Of a stretch of 64,000 bases of DNA, positions 9,420-18,340 are shown in pieces. The first letter of the stretch is position 1; the number at the start of each line of letters is the position of its first letter. Both the position numbers and the translations under genes were made by a program. The notes beneath the pieces are model-generated. The model did not search any database. It saw only the letters and a list, made by a program, of their open reading frames with translations, and was not told where the DNA came from. Origin of the DNA: Sphingopyxis alaskensis RB2256 (lineage in GTDB: Bacteria > Pseudomonadota > Alphaproteobacteria > Sphingomonadales > Sphingomonadaceae); NCBI RefSeq assembly GCF_000013985.1, contig NC_008048.1, forward strand, positions 2,917,001 to 2,981,000, written 5' to 3'.

Positions 9420-9564
9420 GCACCCCTCCCCTGTACGACTGGGAAAGCCGGTGCGACCCCTGACGATTTTGTCGTTGACCGACCTCGTGGGTCCAAGGCT
9501 ACACCATCGCCCGGCAAAGGCAATATGGCGCGCAGCGCGCCGGCCATTTTTCGCGGGGGCAAAA

Positions 9565-10515
9565 ATGAGCGAGAGCAACGGCATGCAGGCAGGGAAAGCG
9601 GTCGGACTGAGCCGCGCCAACCGCGCGATACTGATCGCCGCCTTCGTGCTGCTCGCCGCCGCAGTCGGCTATGCGATCTGGCGCGATTCGGCGCCCGCCA
9701 TCGCCGATCCGGCGATCGAAGGGGGCGCGGCGCCGGGTGACCAGATCGCCGCGCTGGAGGCGCGCGTACAGCGCGAGCCGGACAGCGCCGATGCCTGGAC
9801 GGCGCTCGGCGCGGCGCGTTTCGACATGGGCAATTTCGTCGGCGCCGCAGCGGCCTATGAAAAAGCCGTGGCGCTGTCGCCCGAATCGGCGGGGCTCTGG
9901 TCGGCGCTGGGCGAAGCGCGCGTGATGGCGAGCGAGCGCGATCCGATGCCCGCCGCCGCCGTGCAAGCCTTCGACAAGGCGATCGCACTCGACGCCAGGG
10001 ACCCGCGCGCGCGCTATTTCCTCGCGGTGAAAAAGGATATCGGCGGCGATCACAAGGGCGCGATCGAGGACTGGTTCGCGCTGCTCGCCGACACGCCGCA
10101 GGGCGCACCGTGGGAGGCCGACCTGCGCCGCACGATCGAACAGGTCGGTGCGATCCACAAGATCGACGTCGCGCAGCGCCTCGCCGCGACGCGGCCGCGC
10201 GCGCCGACCGCCGACGAAATGCCTGTCGCCGCGCGCGCGATCCCGGGACCGAGCCGTGCCGAGATGGAGGCCGCCGCGCAGCTCCCCAAGGGGCAGCAGG
10301 ATGCGATGATCGCGGGCATGGTCGACGGGCTGGAGGCCAAGCTCAGGGCCAATCCCGCCGATGTCGACCGCTGGATCATGCTGATGCGCAGCCGCATGAC
10401 GCTGGGGGAGACGGCAAAGGCGGCGCAGGCGCTGAAGGACGGGATTGCGGCGAATCCGGCGGCGGCAGGACGGCTGAAGGCGCAGGCGCAATTGCTCGGC
10501 GTGCCCGGCGCATAG
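9565..10515 (+). CDS. CcmI/CycH-like membrane-anchored TPR protein
   Basis: The 316-residue protein has a single membrane segment at about 20-38, then tetratricopeptide units (for example near 75-150), a QVGAIHKIDVAQR-type linker and a second helical repeat region ending at residue 316. The layout matches the periplasmic part of CcmI/CycH, which presents apocytochrome c to the haem ligation complex. The usual ccm neighbours are absent, so it may be a detached or specialised copy. Start 9565 is preceded by GGGGGC at suitable spacing. It is divergent from gdhA and only about 1.5 kb from the multihaem cytochrome cluster, so a supporting role for those cytochromes is plausible but unproven. Confidence 0.68.
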   Translation: MSESNGMQAGKAVGLSRANRAILIAAFVLLAAAVGYAIWRDSAPAIADPAIEGGAAPGDQIAALEARVQREPDSADAWTALGAARFDMGNFVGAAAAYEKAVALSPESAGLWSALGEARVMASERDPMPAAAVQAFDKAIALDARDPRARYFLAVKKDIGGDHKGAIEDWFALLADTPQGAPWEADLRRTIEQVGAIHKIDVAQRLAATRPRAPTADEMPVAARAIPGPSRAEMEAAAQLPKGQQDAMIAGMVDGLEAKLRANPADVDRWIMLMRSRMTLGETAKAAQALKDGIAANPAAAGRLKAQAQLLGVPGA

Positions 10516-10700
10516 GCGGACTTGGCGTCAAGCCGTCAAAGGCGTATGATAAGGGCGCTGCGGGGGGCAACCAGAACAATGGGTCGCCGCGGCACCAATG
10601 CCGCGAGACGCTTTCGGACGTATTGCCTGGGACAGCCGTCCACTCTGTATCGGGCCTCGCGGTTCAGTGGCTTCCGGACGCGCCGACCCCTTGCAATCGA

Positions 10701-13700
10701 TCATCCCGCCATCAGGGCCGCATTGCCGCCCGCGGCGGTGATGTCGGTCGAGATCGTCTTTTCCTCGGCAAAGCGGAGCAGGTAATGCGGGCCGCCGGCT
10801 TTCGGCCCGGTCCCCGACAATCCGCGGCCACCGAACGGCTGTGACCCGACGATCGCGCCGATCTGGTTGCGGTTGACATAAACATTGCCGACCTGCGCAC
10901 GCGCCGCGACATGCGCCGCGACGCCGTCGATGCGTGTATGGACGCCCAATGTCAGCCCGTAGCCCGACGCATTGATCGCGTCGATCAGCGCATCGAGCTC
11001 GCCGCCCTTCCACGTCGCGACGTGCAGCACGGGGCCGAAAATCTCGCGCCTGAGATCGGTGACATGATCGAGCCGGATGAGCACCGGCGGCACGAAATGC
11101 CCGTCCGCGGGCAGGTTCGCACGGCCTGCCTCGGCGATCACGCGGCCCGCGGCGCGCGCCTCGGCGACATAAGCAGCGATGTTCGCCTGCGCCTCGGCGT
11201 CGATGATCGGCCCCACGTCGGTCGCGAGGATCGCCGGATCGCCGATATTGAGTTCGGCCATCGCGCCCGCGACCATCTCGATCATCCCTTCGGCAACATC
11301 TTCCTGCACGCAGAGCAGACGCAGCGCCGAACAACGCTGACCCGCCGACTGAAAGGCGCTGGCGACGGCATCGCGCGCGACCTGTTCGGGGAGCGCGGTC
11401 GAATCGACGATCATCGCGTTGGCGCCGCCGGTTTCGGCGATCAACGTCGCGATCGGGCCGTCGCGCCCGGCGAGGCTGCGGTTGATCATCCGCGCGACCT
11501 CGGTCGAGCCGGTGAAGGCGACGCCGATGATGTCGGGGTCGCTCGTGAGCGCCGCGCCGACGGTTTCGCCGCGGCCGGGGAGGTAATGGAGCACGTCGCC
11601 GGGGATACCGGCTTCGAGCAGCAGTTCGACCGCGGCGTGGGCGATCAGCGGCGTCTGTTCGGCGGGCTTGGCAAGCACCGCATTGCCGGCGGCGAGCGCC
11701 GCCGACACCTGCCCCAGGAAGATCGCCAGCGGGAAGTTCCACGGGCTGATGCAGGCAAACACGCCCTTGCCTTCGAGCATCAGCTCGTTGCGCTCGCCCG
11801 TCGGACCGGGGAGCGCGACGGGGCAAGTGAAGTCGGCGCGCGCCTGCGCCGCATAATAGCGGAGGAAATCGACCGCCTCGCGCACTTCGGCGACCGCATC
11901 GGCGAGCGTCTTGCCCGCCTCGTCGATCGCAAGGCCAAGGAAGGTCGCGTCGCGCTCTTCGAGCAGGTCGGCGGCGCGTTCGAGCCGCTCGGCCCGAAAA
12001 GCCCCGCCCGCGAGGCTCCAATTGCCTTGCGCTGCGCGCGCGGTGGCGACGGCATCGGCAACCGCCGCCGCATCCGCCTCGACCACCTGCCCGACGAGGG
12101 CGCCCGTTGCGGGATTATGCACGGGTTCGGCCTGTCCGTCCCGTGCGACGCCGCCGACGATCGGCGCCGCGATCCGGTCGCTGCGCCGCGCGGCGCCGAT
12201 CGCCGCGACCAGCGCCTCGGGCACGCCGGGATCGCCCAGGTCGTAACCGCGCGAATTGCGCCGCACCGGCTCGAACAACGCCCATCCGGTGGCGATAGGC
12301 GGCGACGCCGCGCTCGCCACGCTGCGCGGATCGATCGCCAGTTCCTCGGCGCTGACGTCGGGGTCGGAGAATTGGTGGACGAAACTGGAATTGGCGCCAT
12401 TTTCGAGCAGGCGACGGACGAGATAGGCGAGCAGGTCCCGGTGGGTGCCGACGGGCGCATAGACGCGCACCGGCCGCGGCGGCGGAAAGAGCGCGACGAG
12501 GGCGTCGTGCGCGCCTTCGCCCATGCCATGCAGCCGCTGCAACTCATAATCGGCGCCCGCGAACAGTTCGGCAACGAACGCCAGCGTCATCGCATTGTGG
12601 CTGGCGAATGCCGGATAGATGCAGTCCTGACAGTCGCGGAGCAATTGCGCGCAGCGCATATAGTTGAGGTCGGTGTGCAGCTTTGCGGTGAATACCGGAA
12701 AATCGCCGAGGCCCAGCGTCTGCGCGCGCTTGATCTCGGTGTCCCAATAGGCGCCCTTGACGAGCCGCATCGACAGCCTGACCCCGCGCGTCCGCGCGCG
12801 CTTGGCGAGCCAGTCGATCACCGCGGGCGCGCGCTTCTGATAGGCCTGGATGACGATGCCGAGCCCGGTCCAGCCATCGGCTATCCCTGCATCGACCAGT
12901 GCCGCGAACACGTCCATATGCGGTTCCAGCCGATCGCTTTCCTCGGCGTCGATCATCAGCGGGATGTTCGCCGCGCGCGCGCGCCTTGCGAGTTCGATCA
13001 CCTTCGGGATCAGCTCCTCGCGGACGCGCGCGGCCTGCAGATATTCGTAGCGCGGATGGAGCGCCGACAGCTTGATCGAGATGCCGTGGTTGGCGTGCGG
13101 GTCGCCCGGCTTCGCATCCCTGCCAATGCGCGTGATCGCGTCGGCATAGCTGGCAAAATAACGCGCTGCATCCCCGGCGGTGCGCGCCGCCTCGCCGAGC
13201 ATGTCAAAGCTCGCGAGTTCGGACTTTTGCCTGTCGGCGCGCTTGACCGCGGCGTCGATCGTCTCGCCCATCACAAATTGCTGGCCAAGCAGCTTCATCG
13301 CCGCGAGCGCCGCCTGGCGGATCACCGGCTCGCCCGACCGACGGATCATCGCCTTCAGAAGCGTCAGCGGGTTCGCCTTGCTGCCCATCGCATCGAGCAT
13401 CAGGGTCGCCGATCCCAGCGACAGGCCGCGCGCCGACAGCGCGACGATCAGCGGGCTGTCATCGTCGTTGCCCTCGGCCCAGTGGCGCCCGGCGATCTTG
13501 TCGCGGATCAACGCGTTGGCGGTCGCATTGTCGGGGACGCGCAGCAGCGCCTCGGCGAGACACATCAGCACGACGCCTTCCTCGGTCGACAGGCGATACC
13601 GGTTCATCAGCTGTGCCACGAGCGTCTCGCGCTCGCCCTCGGCCTTCGCCTTGCGGATCAGGTCCAACCCGCGCCGCGTCACCGCCTCGACGCTGGCCGG

Positions 13701-13796
13701 CGATGTGGCGAGGGCGGCGCGCAGCCCGGCGACGATGTCGGCTTCGCTGCGACGGGCGAGGGCGCGAATGGCGGCGCGGTCGGGGTTCTGGGTCAT
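10701..13796 (-). CDS. putA: Bifunctional proline dehydrogenase / L-glutamate-semialdehyde dehydrogenase PutA
   Basis: The 1031-residue protein oxidises proline to pyrroline-5-carboxylate with FAD, then to glutamate with NAD. The proline dehydrogenase barrel spans about 120-480 and the aldehyde dehydrogenase domain about 530-1010, with a catalytic Cys in QSAGQRCSAL at residue 822 and the IAETGGANAM glutamate motif before it. It starts directly with the alpha-helical arm and has no N-terminal ribbon-helix-helix DNA-binding domain, so it is a short, non-autoregulating PutA. Regulation is expected from the divergent Lrp-type gene 99 nt away. The product glutamate would feed GdhA. Confidence 0.96.
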   Translation of the reverse strand: MTQNPDRAAIRALARRSEADIVAGLRAALATSPASVEAVTRRGLDLIRKAKAEGERETLVAQLMNRYRLSTEEGVVLMCLAEALLRVPDNATANALIRDKIAGRHWAEGNDDDSPLIVALSARGLSLGSATLMLDAMGSKANPLTLLKAMIRRSGEPVIRQAALAAMKLLGQQFVMGETIDAAVKRADRQKSELASFDMLGEAARTAGDAARYFASYADAITRIGRDAKPGDPHANHGISIKLSALHPRYEYLQAARVREELIPKVIELARRARAANIPLMIDAEESDRLEPHMDVFAALVDAGIADGWTGLGIVIQAYQKRAPAVIDWLAKRARTRGVRLSMRLVKGAYWDTEIKRAQTLGLGDFPVFTAKLHTDLNYMRCAQLLRDCQDCIYPAFASHNAMTLAFVAELFAGADYELQRLHGMGEGAHDALVALFPPPRPVRVYAPVGTHRDLLAYLVRRLLENGANSSFVHQFSDPDVSAEELAIDPRSVASAASPPIATGWALFEPVRRNSRGYDLGDPGVPEALVAAIGAARRSDRIAAPIVGGVARDGQAEPVHNPATGALVGQVVEADAAAVADAVATARAAQGNWSLAGGAFRAERLERAADLLEERDATFLGLAIDEAGKTLADAVAEVREAVDFLRYYAAQARADFTCPVALPGPTGERNELMLEGKGVFACISPWNFPLAIFLGQVSAALAAGNAVLAKPAEQTPLIAHAAVELLLEAGIPGDVLHYLPGRGETVGAALTSDPDIIGVAFTGSTEVARMINRSLAGRDGPIATLIAETGGANAMIVDSTALPEQVARDAVASAFQSAGQRCSALRLLCVQEDVAEGMIEMVAGAMAELNIGDPAILATDVGPIIDAEAQANIAAYVAEARAAGRVIAEAGRANLPADGHFVPPVLIRLDHVTDLRREIFGPVLHVATWKGGELDALIDAINASGYGLTLGVHTRIDGVAAHVAARAQVGNVYVNRNQIGAIVGSQPFGGRGLSGTGPKAGGPHYLLRFAEEKTISTDITAAGGNAALMAG

Positions 13797-13850
13797 GGTG
13801 ATCTCAATATCATATCGCGGAAAGACGATTCGACTTGTTTTGGCGATCAG

Positions 13851-13872
13851 AATATATGAATTGACCTATATT
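13851..13872. promoter_or_regulatory. Inverted repeat between putA and the Lrp-type gene, candidate operator
   Basis: AATATA at 13851-13856 and TATATT at 13867-13872 form a perfect inverted repeat with a 10-nt AT-rich centre, in an otherwise GC-rich genome. It sits in the 99-nt divergent promoter region, 24 nt upstream of the regulator ATG. Lrp/AsnC regulators bind AT-rich dyads, and alphaproteobacterial putA genes are often activated by a divergent Lrp-type PutR. A function as that operator is inferred. Confidence 0.5.
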
Positions 13873-13895
13873 ATGTCCGATCATAGTCAGAACAG

Positions 13896-14366
13896 ATGAA
13901 GAACCGCAAATCCATGGTCGAACTGGATGACTTTGATCGCAAGATCCTGGCGATTCTGGGCCGCGACGGGCGGATCACCTTCACCGAACTCGCGCTGCAG
14001 GTCGGCCTGTCGAAAACGCCATGCCAGCAGAGGGTCAAGCGTCTGGTCGACAGCGGGCTGATCACGGGCTTTCGCGCGATTGTCGATCCCGCCAGGATCG
14101 GCCTCGACCATGTCGCCTTCACCGAGGTCAAGCTGTCCGACACGCGCGAGGATGCGCTCCGCCGGTTCAACGAAGCGGTGCGCCGGATTCCCGAGGTCGA
14201 GGAATGCCATATGATCGCGAGCAGCTTCGACTATCTGCTCAAGGTCCGCACCGCCGACATCCGCCGCTATCGCATCGTGCTCGGTGAAAAAATCTCGAGC
14301 CTGCCGCACGTCGCCAGCACCTCAACCTTCGTGGCGATGGAAACCATCTGCGAATCGGCGCGCTGA
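13896..14366 (+). CDS. Lrp/AsnC-family regulator, probable PutR
   Basis: The 156-residue protein has an N-terminal helix-turn-helix (about residues 10-60, with FTELALQVGLSKTPCQQRVKR-like recognition helices) and a C-terminal RAM/ActD ligand domain (about 70-150). Both length and order are standard for Lrp/AsnC. Being divergent from putA, it is probably the proline-responsive activator PutR and may also control itself. The start at 13896 has only a weak ribosome site; Met7 (13914) is an alternative that keeps the whole DNA-binding domain. Confidence 0.88.
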   Translation: MKNRKSMVELDDFDRKILAILGRDGRITFTELALQVGLSKTPCQQRVKRLVDSGLITGFRAIVDPARIGLDHVAFTEVKLSDTREDALRRFNEAVRRIPEVEECHMIASSFDYLLKVRTADIRRYRIVLGEKISSLPHVASTSTFVAMETICESAR

Positions 14367-14414
14367 CAGAGATGATTGACCACCGCCCGCAGCTGTGCCA
14401 ATCGCGCAAGCCGC

Positions 14415-14488
14415 GCGGGTGTAGCTCAATGGTAGAGCAGAAGCTTCCCAAGCTTACGACGAGGGTTCGATTCCCTTCACCCGCTCCA
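14415..14488 (+). tRNA. tRNA-Gly (anticodon CCC), CCA encoded
   Basis: A full cloverleaf can be drawn: acceptor GCGGGTG with CACCCGC, D arm GCTC/GAGC, anticodon loop TTCCCAA giving CCC, T arm GAGGG/CCCTT with loop TTCGATT, discriminator T and encoded CCA. The outermost anticodon-stem pair (27-43) reads G/A and is mismatched. It decodes GGG glycine codons. It lies between the Lrp-type gene and the transglutaminase-like gene with no other tRNA nearby. Confidence 0.96.
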
Positions 14489-14530
14489 AGTTTTTCGCGT
14501 CGTGACTGACCGGGCGATGTCGCCATGCGG

Positions 14531-15316
14531 CTATGTCTCCTCGATGCGCTCGACCTGCACGGACTGGTTGACAAAATCGATCGCGCGATAGGCGGTCAGG
14601 AAGGCGATGTCGGCGGCGTCGCGGCCGACGCAGATGCGCGCGCATTCGGATGGCCGCGTCATGCCCGTCGCATCGACCATATGCCAGTCGCCGTCCAGAT
14701 AGACTTCGGCAACCGCGTGGAAATCCTGCGGGCGGACGCCGAGCGCATAGACGCTCGCCATGCGCGCGGGGACATGCGCCGCGCGGGCGAGCGCGATCAT
14801 CACATGGGCATAGTCGCGGCAGACGCCGCGGCGTTCGACAAAGCTGTCGAGCGCCCCCGTCTCGGCGTCGCTGGCCCCCGTGACATAGGTGAAACGACTT
14901 TCGATCCAGTCGCGCATCCGCTGGATTTTCGCGCCGCCATCGAGTTCGCCAAAGCGGCGATCGACGAAGGCGTGAAACTTGTTCGACGGGCAATAGCGCG
15001 ATTCGTTGAGATAAAGGATCGCGTCCGCAGGAAGACGGTGCAGCGGCACCGGCGCGAGTGCAGCAAGGTCGGCGTCGCCGCGCTCGACGGCGACGATCGC
15101 GTGATAGGCGACATCGAGCGCACCCTCGGCATGCAGCCAGAGCGGCGTGCAAACGCTATCGGCGTCTCGAACCCGCGCCATCTGCGCCGGCTCGCCCAGG
15201 TCCAGCGCGGCGTCGATCACCCTCTGGCCCCCACCGTCCGCGGCTTCGATCTGAAGCATCAGATGGGCAGGTTCGGGCAGGCGGTACTTTAGGGAAGCGG
15301 AAATGTGCAGTTTCAT
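14531..15316 (-). CDS. Transglutaminase-like cysteine protease-fold protein
   Basis: The 261-residue protein has an N-terminal beta-rich domain (about 1-100) and a transglutaminase core with the full triad: C166 in RRGVCRDYAH, H200 in QDFHAVAEV and D215 in MVDATG. This is the bacterial transglut_core family, often acting as a protease or amidase rather than a crosslinker. No signal peptide is seen, so it appears cytoplasmic. It converges on the tRNA and is divergent from the MFS gene with an 81-nt gap. Substrate unknown. Confidence 0.88.
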   Translation of the reverse strand: MKLHISASLKYRLPEPAHLMLQIEAADGGGQRVIDAALDLGEPAQMARVRDADSVCTPLWLHAEGALDVAYHAIVAVERGDADLAALAPVPLHRLPADAILYLNESRYCPSNKFHAFVDRRFGELDGGAKIQRMRDWIESRFTYVTGASDAETGALDSFVERRGVCRDYAHVMIALARAAHVPARMASVYALGVRPQDFHAVAEVYLDGDWHMVDATGMTRPSECARICVGRDAADIAFLTAYRAIDFVNQSVQVERIEET

Positions 15317-15397
15317 CTATCGACAACGCATGAGGCAGGGATCGGTCGCGCTAATGGCAGCTAGAAGCGGCGTGCGCCGCTCCAGGATAAAGCACAA

Positions 15398-16636
15398 GTG
15401 ACGGCTACGCGCACCATTCCCTTCATCGTCGTCACCATCTTCATCGACGCGGTCGGATTCGGCATCATCATGCCCGTGCTGCCGCAGCTGGTGATGGAGG
15501 TCGGGCAGATCGACCTGCCCCACGCGATCGAGGTCGGCGCGTGGATCGGGCTGGTGATGGCGGTCGCGACCTTCCTTGCCTCGCCGGTGCTCGGCAACCT
15601 CTCCGACCGGTTCGGGCGGCGGCGCATATTGCTCCTCGCGCTCGGCGGGCTCGCGGTCGATTATGCGCTGTTGACGGTGGTCGAGACGCTGCCGTGGCTG
15701 TTCGTCGCGCGCGCGCTGTCGGGGATCTTCGGCGGCAGCTATGCCGCGGCGCAGGCGGCGATCGCCGACATCACCCCGCCGGAGGAACGCGCGCGCAACT
15801 TCGGCTTCGTCGGCGCGGCGTTCGGCGTCGGCTTTGTCGCCGGCCCCGCCATCGGCGGCTTCCTGGGCGAGATGAGCCCGCGCGCGCCCTTTGTCGCCGC
15901 GGCGATCCTCGCCACCGCGAACATGCTCTATGGCTATTTCATCTTCCCCGAAACGCTGCCGAAAGAGCGCCGCCGCGCCTTCGACTGGCGCCGCGCCAAT
16001 CCGCTCGGCGCATGGAAGATGATGCGCGCGCTGCCCGGAATGGACGGTGTGGCGGGCGTGCTCGTGCTGTGGCAGATCGCCAGCCTCGTCTATCCGATGA
16101 CGTGGAGCTTTTACTGTATCGCGCAGCTAGGCTGGTCGCCGGGGATGATCGGCGCCAGCCTCGCCGCGGTGGGGGTGATGATCGCGCTGGGCCAGATGTT
16201 CGTCGTCGGTCCCGCGGTCGCGCGCTTTGGCGAGCGCGACGCGGCGACGTTCGGCCTCCTCGTCGCGGTGGCGGTCTATATCGGCTATGCCTTCACCACG
16301 TCGACGCTCGGCGCCTTCCTGCTGCTCATCCCCATTGCGTTGCAGGCGCCGGTGCAACCGTCGCTGATGGCGATGATGTCGCGCCGCGCCACCGCCGATA
16401 CGCAGGGTGAAGTGCAGGGGGTTTCGGCGATGGCGATGGGACTGGGTCAGCTTGCCGCGCCGATGCTGTTAACGGGCACGATGGCCTATTTCACCGCCGA
16501 CGCCGCCCCGGTGCATTTCCCCGGCGCGGCGTTCCTCGTCGCCGCGATTTTCGGACTGCTGGCGATCGCGATGCTGCGCCGCCTGCCGCGCGCCACGCAA
16601 ACCGCGGATCAGATGCCGCCGTCGGTGACCGCATAG
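15398..16636 (+). CDS. MFS efflux transporter, TetA-like
   Basis: The 412-residue protein has twelve hydrophobic segments and the MFS loop 2-3 motif GNLSDRFGRRRIL near residue 70. The opening helix and the GPAIGGFLG motif in helix 5 resemble the drug/proton antiporters of the TetA/Bcr group. Start is GTG at 15398, with AGGA ten nt upstream. Its 3' end overlaps the convergent cinA-like gene by 28 nt. Substrate cannot be deduced; an actual tetracycline resistance function should not be assumed. Confidence 0.88.
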   Translation: MTATRTIPFIVVTIFIDAVGFGIIMPVLPQLVMEVGQIDLPHAIEVGAWIGLVMAVATFLASPVLGNLSDRFGRRRILLLALGGLAVDYALLTVVETLPWLFVARALSGIFGGSYAAAQAAIADITPPEERARNFGFVGAAFGVGFVAGPAIGGFLGEMSPRAPFVAAAILATANMLYGYFIFPETLPKERRRAFDWRRANPLGAWKMMRALPGMDGVAGVLVLWQIASLVYPMTWSFYCIAQLGWSPGMIGASLAAVGVMIALGQMFVVGPAVARFGERDAATFGLLVAVAVYIGYAFTTSTLGAFLLLIPIALQAPVQPSLMAMMSRRATADTQGEVQGVSAMAMGLGQLAAPMLLTGTMAYFTADAAPVHFPGAAFLVAAIFGLLAIAMLRRLPRATQTADQMPPSVTA

Positions 16637-17370
16637 CCCAGCGCCTCGAGCCCCGCCGTGAGCATCGCGGTGCATTCCGCGACCGCCGCCGCGTCGACCG
16701 AGCGGATGACGAAATTGGCGCCGACCTTGCCTTCGCGGAAAAAGGGATAGCTGCCGATCGCGACTCCCGGATGCTCTTGCTCGCCGCGGCGAAGCAGGTC
16801 GGCGACCTCGCTTTCGGCCGCCCAGGCGCCGATCGTGTGCGCCACCAGCGGCGCCCCGCCCTCGAGCTGCCCGGTCAGCGCGTCGAGCATCCCCGCGGTG
16901 ATGTGCGGCACGCCCGCCATCACGAACAGATTGCCGATCCGGATGCCGGGCGCGCCCGACATGCGGTTCGGAATGAGCTCGGCGCCGTCGGGGGTGCGCG
17001 CCATGCGCAGCCGCGCCTCGGTGAGCTCGCCGCCGCGCGCGGTGTAATAGCGTTCGAGGATCGCGCGCGCTTGCGGGTGGACGATCACCCCGACGCCGAG
17101 CGCCTTTGCCACGGCATCGACGGTGATGTCGTCGTGCGTCGGCCCGATGCCGCCGGTGGTGAAGACATAGTCGTAGCGCGCGCGCAGCGCGTTGAGCGCC
17201 TCGACAATCTCTTCCTCGACGTCGGGCACGATGCGCACCTCGCGCAGCCTGATTCCCTGCACGTCGAGCCAGGTCGCGATCTGCGACACATTCTTGTCCT
17301 GCGTGCGGCCCGAAAGGATTTCGTCGCCGATCACCAGCACGGCGGCGGTCCAGATGCGTTCGTCGGTCAT
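16609..17370 (-). CDS. CinA-like molybdopterin-binding-fold protein
   Basis: The 253-residue protein is essentially a MoCF_biosynth (COG1058) domain, with VIGDEILSGRTQDKN at the start and TTGGIGPTHDD near residues 70-80. It lacks the C-terminal CinA amidohydrolase domain (nicotinamide-nucleotide amidase), so it corresponds to the stand-alone N-terminal half; related proteins have ADP-ribose or FAD pyrophosphatase activity. Family members are annotated as competence/damage-inducible. A LexA-type box lies 56 nt upstream of its ATG, supporting damage control here. Confidence 0.9.
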   Translation of the reverse strand: MTDERIWTAAVLVIGDEILSGRTQDKNVSQIATWLDVQGIRLREVRIVPDVEEEIVEALNALRARYDYVFTTGGIGPTHDDITVDAVAKALGVGVIVHPQARAILERYYTARGGELTEARLRMARTPDGAELIPNRMSGAPGIRIGNLFVMAGVPHITAGMLDALTGQLEGGAPLVAHTIGAWAAESEVADLLRRGEQEHPGVAIGSYPFFREGKVGANFVIRSVDAAAVAECTAMLTAGLEALGYAVTDGGI

Positions 17371-17411
17371 CGCCTTGCCTTACCGCGCTGCCATGACAAA
17401 ACAAGAGCGGT

Positions 17412-17443
17412 GGAACAGTGTGTATGTTCCTGATATGTTCCTG
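17412..17443. promoter_or_regulatory. LexA-type SOS box between cinA-like gene and GST
   Basis: GTTC-N7-GTTC, the alphaproteobacterial LexA consensus, is perfect at 17426-17440. It is embedded in a 9-bp direct repeat ATGTTCCTG (17424-17432 and 17435-17443, 11-nt period) and overlaps an inverted repeat GGAACA-N7-TGTTCC at 17412-17430. It lies 56 nt upstream of the cinA-like start and 33 nt upstream of the GST start, so either or both divergent genes could be under SOS control. Confidence 0.7.
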
Positions 17444-17473
17444 CACGACTCGCAACCCCAACGGAGAGACATC

Positions 17474-18109
17474 ATGGCCGACGAGCTGATTTTCTATACC
17501 AACCCCATGTCGCGCGGGCAGATCGTCCGCTGGATGCTCGAAGAGGTCGGCGCACCCTATGAACCGCGCATTCTCGATTATGGCACGACGATGAAGGAGG
17601 CGGCCTATCTGGCGGTGAACCCGATGGGCAAGGTTCCGGCGATCGTCCACAATGGCAAGGTGGTGACCGAATGCGCGGCAATCTGCGCCTATCTGGCCGA
17701 TGCCTTCCCCGACAAGGGGCTCGCGCCCGCGCTCACCGGGCGCGCCGATTATTATCGCTGGCTTTTCTTTACCGCGGGGCCGGTCGAGCAGGCGATCACC
17801 GCGAAGATGTTCGGGTTTGAACCCGATGCCGAGCAGCAGCGCATGGCGGGCTTCGGTTCGCTCGCCGCGGCGCTCGACGCGCTGGAGAGCGCGGTTTCGG
17901 GCAAGTCGTTCATCGCTGGCGACCATTTCAGCGCCGCGGACGTCTATGTCGGCAGCCAGATCGACTGGGGGCTGCAATTCGGGACGATCGCATCGCGCCC
18001 GGCTTTCGAGGCCTATATTGCGCCTCTGCGCGAACGCGTGGCGTACAAGCGCGCGAAGGACATCGACAATGCGCTGATCGCCGAGATGCAGGCCGCCAAT
18101 CCGGCGTAG
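17474..18109 (+). CDS. Glutathione S-transferase family protein
   Basis: The 211-residue protein has an N-terminal thioredoxin-like domain (1-80), with the conserved NPMGKVPAI cis-proline segment and the TECAAICAYLADAFP turn, and a C-terminal all-helical domain (90-205) containing the FSAADVYVGSQ buried-aspartate motif. Ser14 in NPMSRGQ could be the catalytic residue. ATG 17474 follows GGAGAG. A LexA box precedes it, so induction on DNA damage is possible. Substrate unknown. Confidence 0.9.
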   Translation: MADELIFYTNPMSRGQIVRWMLEEVGAPYEPRILDYGTTMKEAAYLAVNPMGKVPAIVHNGKVVTECAAICAYLADAFPDKGLAPALTGRADYYRWLFFTAGPVEQAITAKMFGFEPDAEQQRMAGFGSLAAALDALESAVSGKSFIAGDHFSAADVYVGSQIDWGLQFGTIASRPAFEAYIAPLRERVAYKRAKDIDNALIAEMQAANPA

Positions 18110-18340
18110 CGATGTGGCAGGGGCATTGCTTCCTGACGCGGCGAACTCCGGACGGCGGCGGCGGCGCGCGAGCCGATATTCGGAAAACAATGTCGCCGTT
18201 TCGCCCGCCTGCGTCCTGCCACAGGGCAGGGTTTGGGGAGTGTGATGAACGCGGATCGCTCGGTTGGCGTGGAGACCGACGATCCGCCCGTCAAGATCCA
18301 GACCGCCGCCGGGCAGGACCATAATGACGCGCCCGATGCC

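Noticed and set aside
10911-13859. Very long plus-strand frame opposite putA
   Set aside because: Its product is low-complexity Arg/Gly/Asp-rich sequence without domains, while the minus frame gives a complete PutA.
15398-16636. Tetracycline resistance gene
   Set aside because: The protein is TetA-like only at family level; chromosomal context and ordinary composition do not support an acquired resistance gene.
18215-18230. Hairpin CCTGCC-ACAG-GGCAGG after the GST as a terminator
   Set aside because: The stem is only 6 bp and no T-run follows; kept as a weak note only.
16469-18322. Minus-strand frame spanning the cinA-like gene and the GST
   Set aside because: It crosses two well-supported genes and lacks any family pattern.
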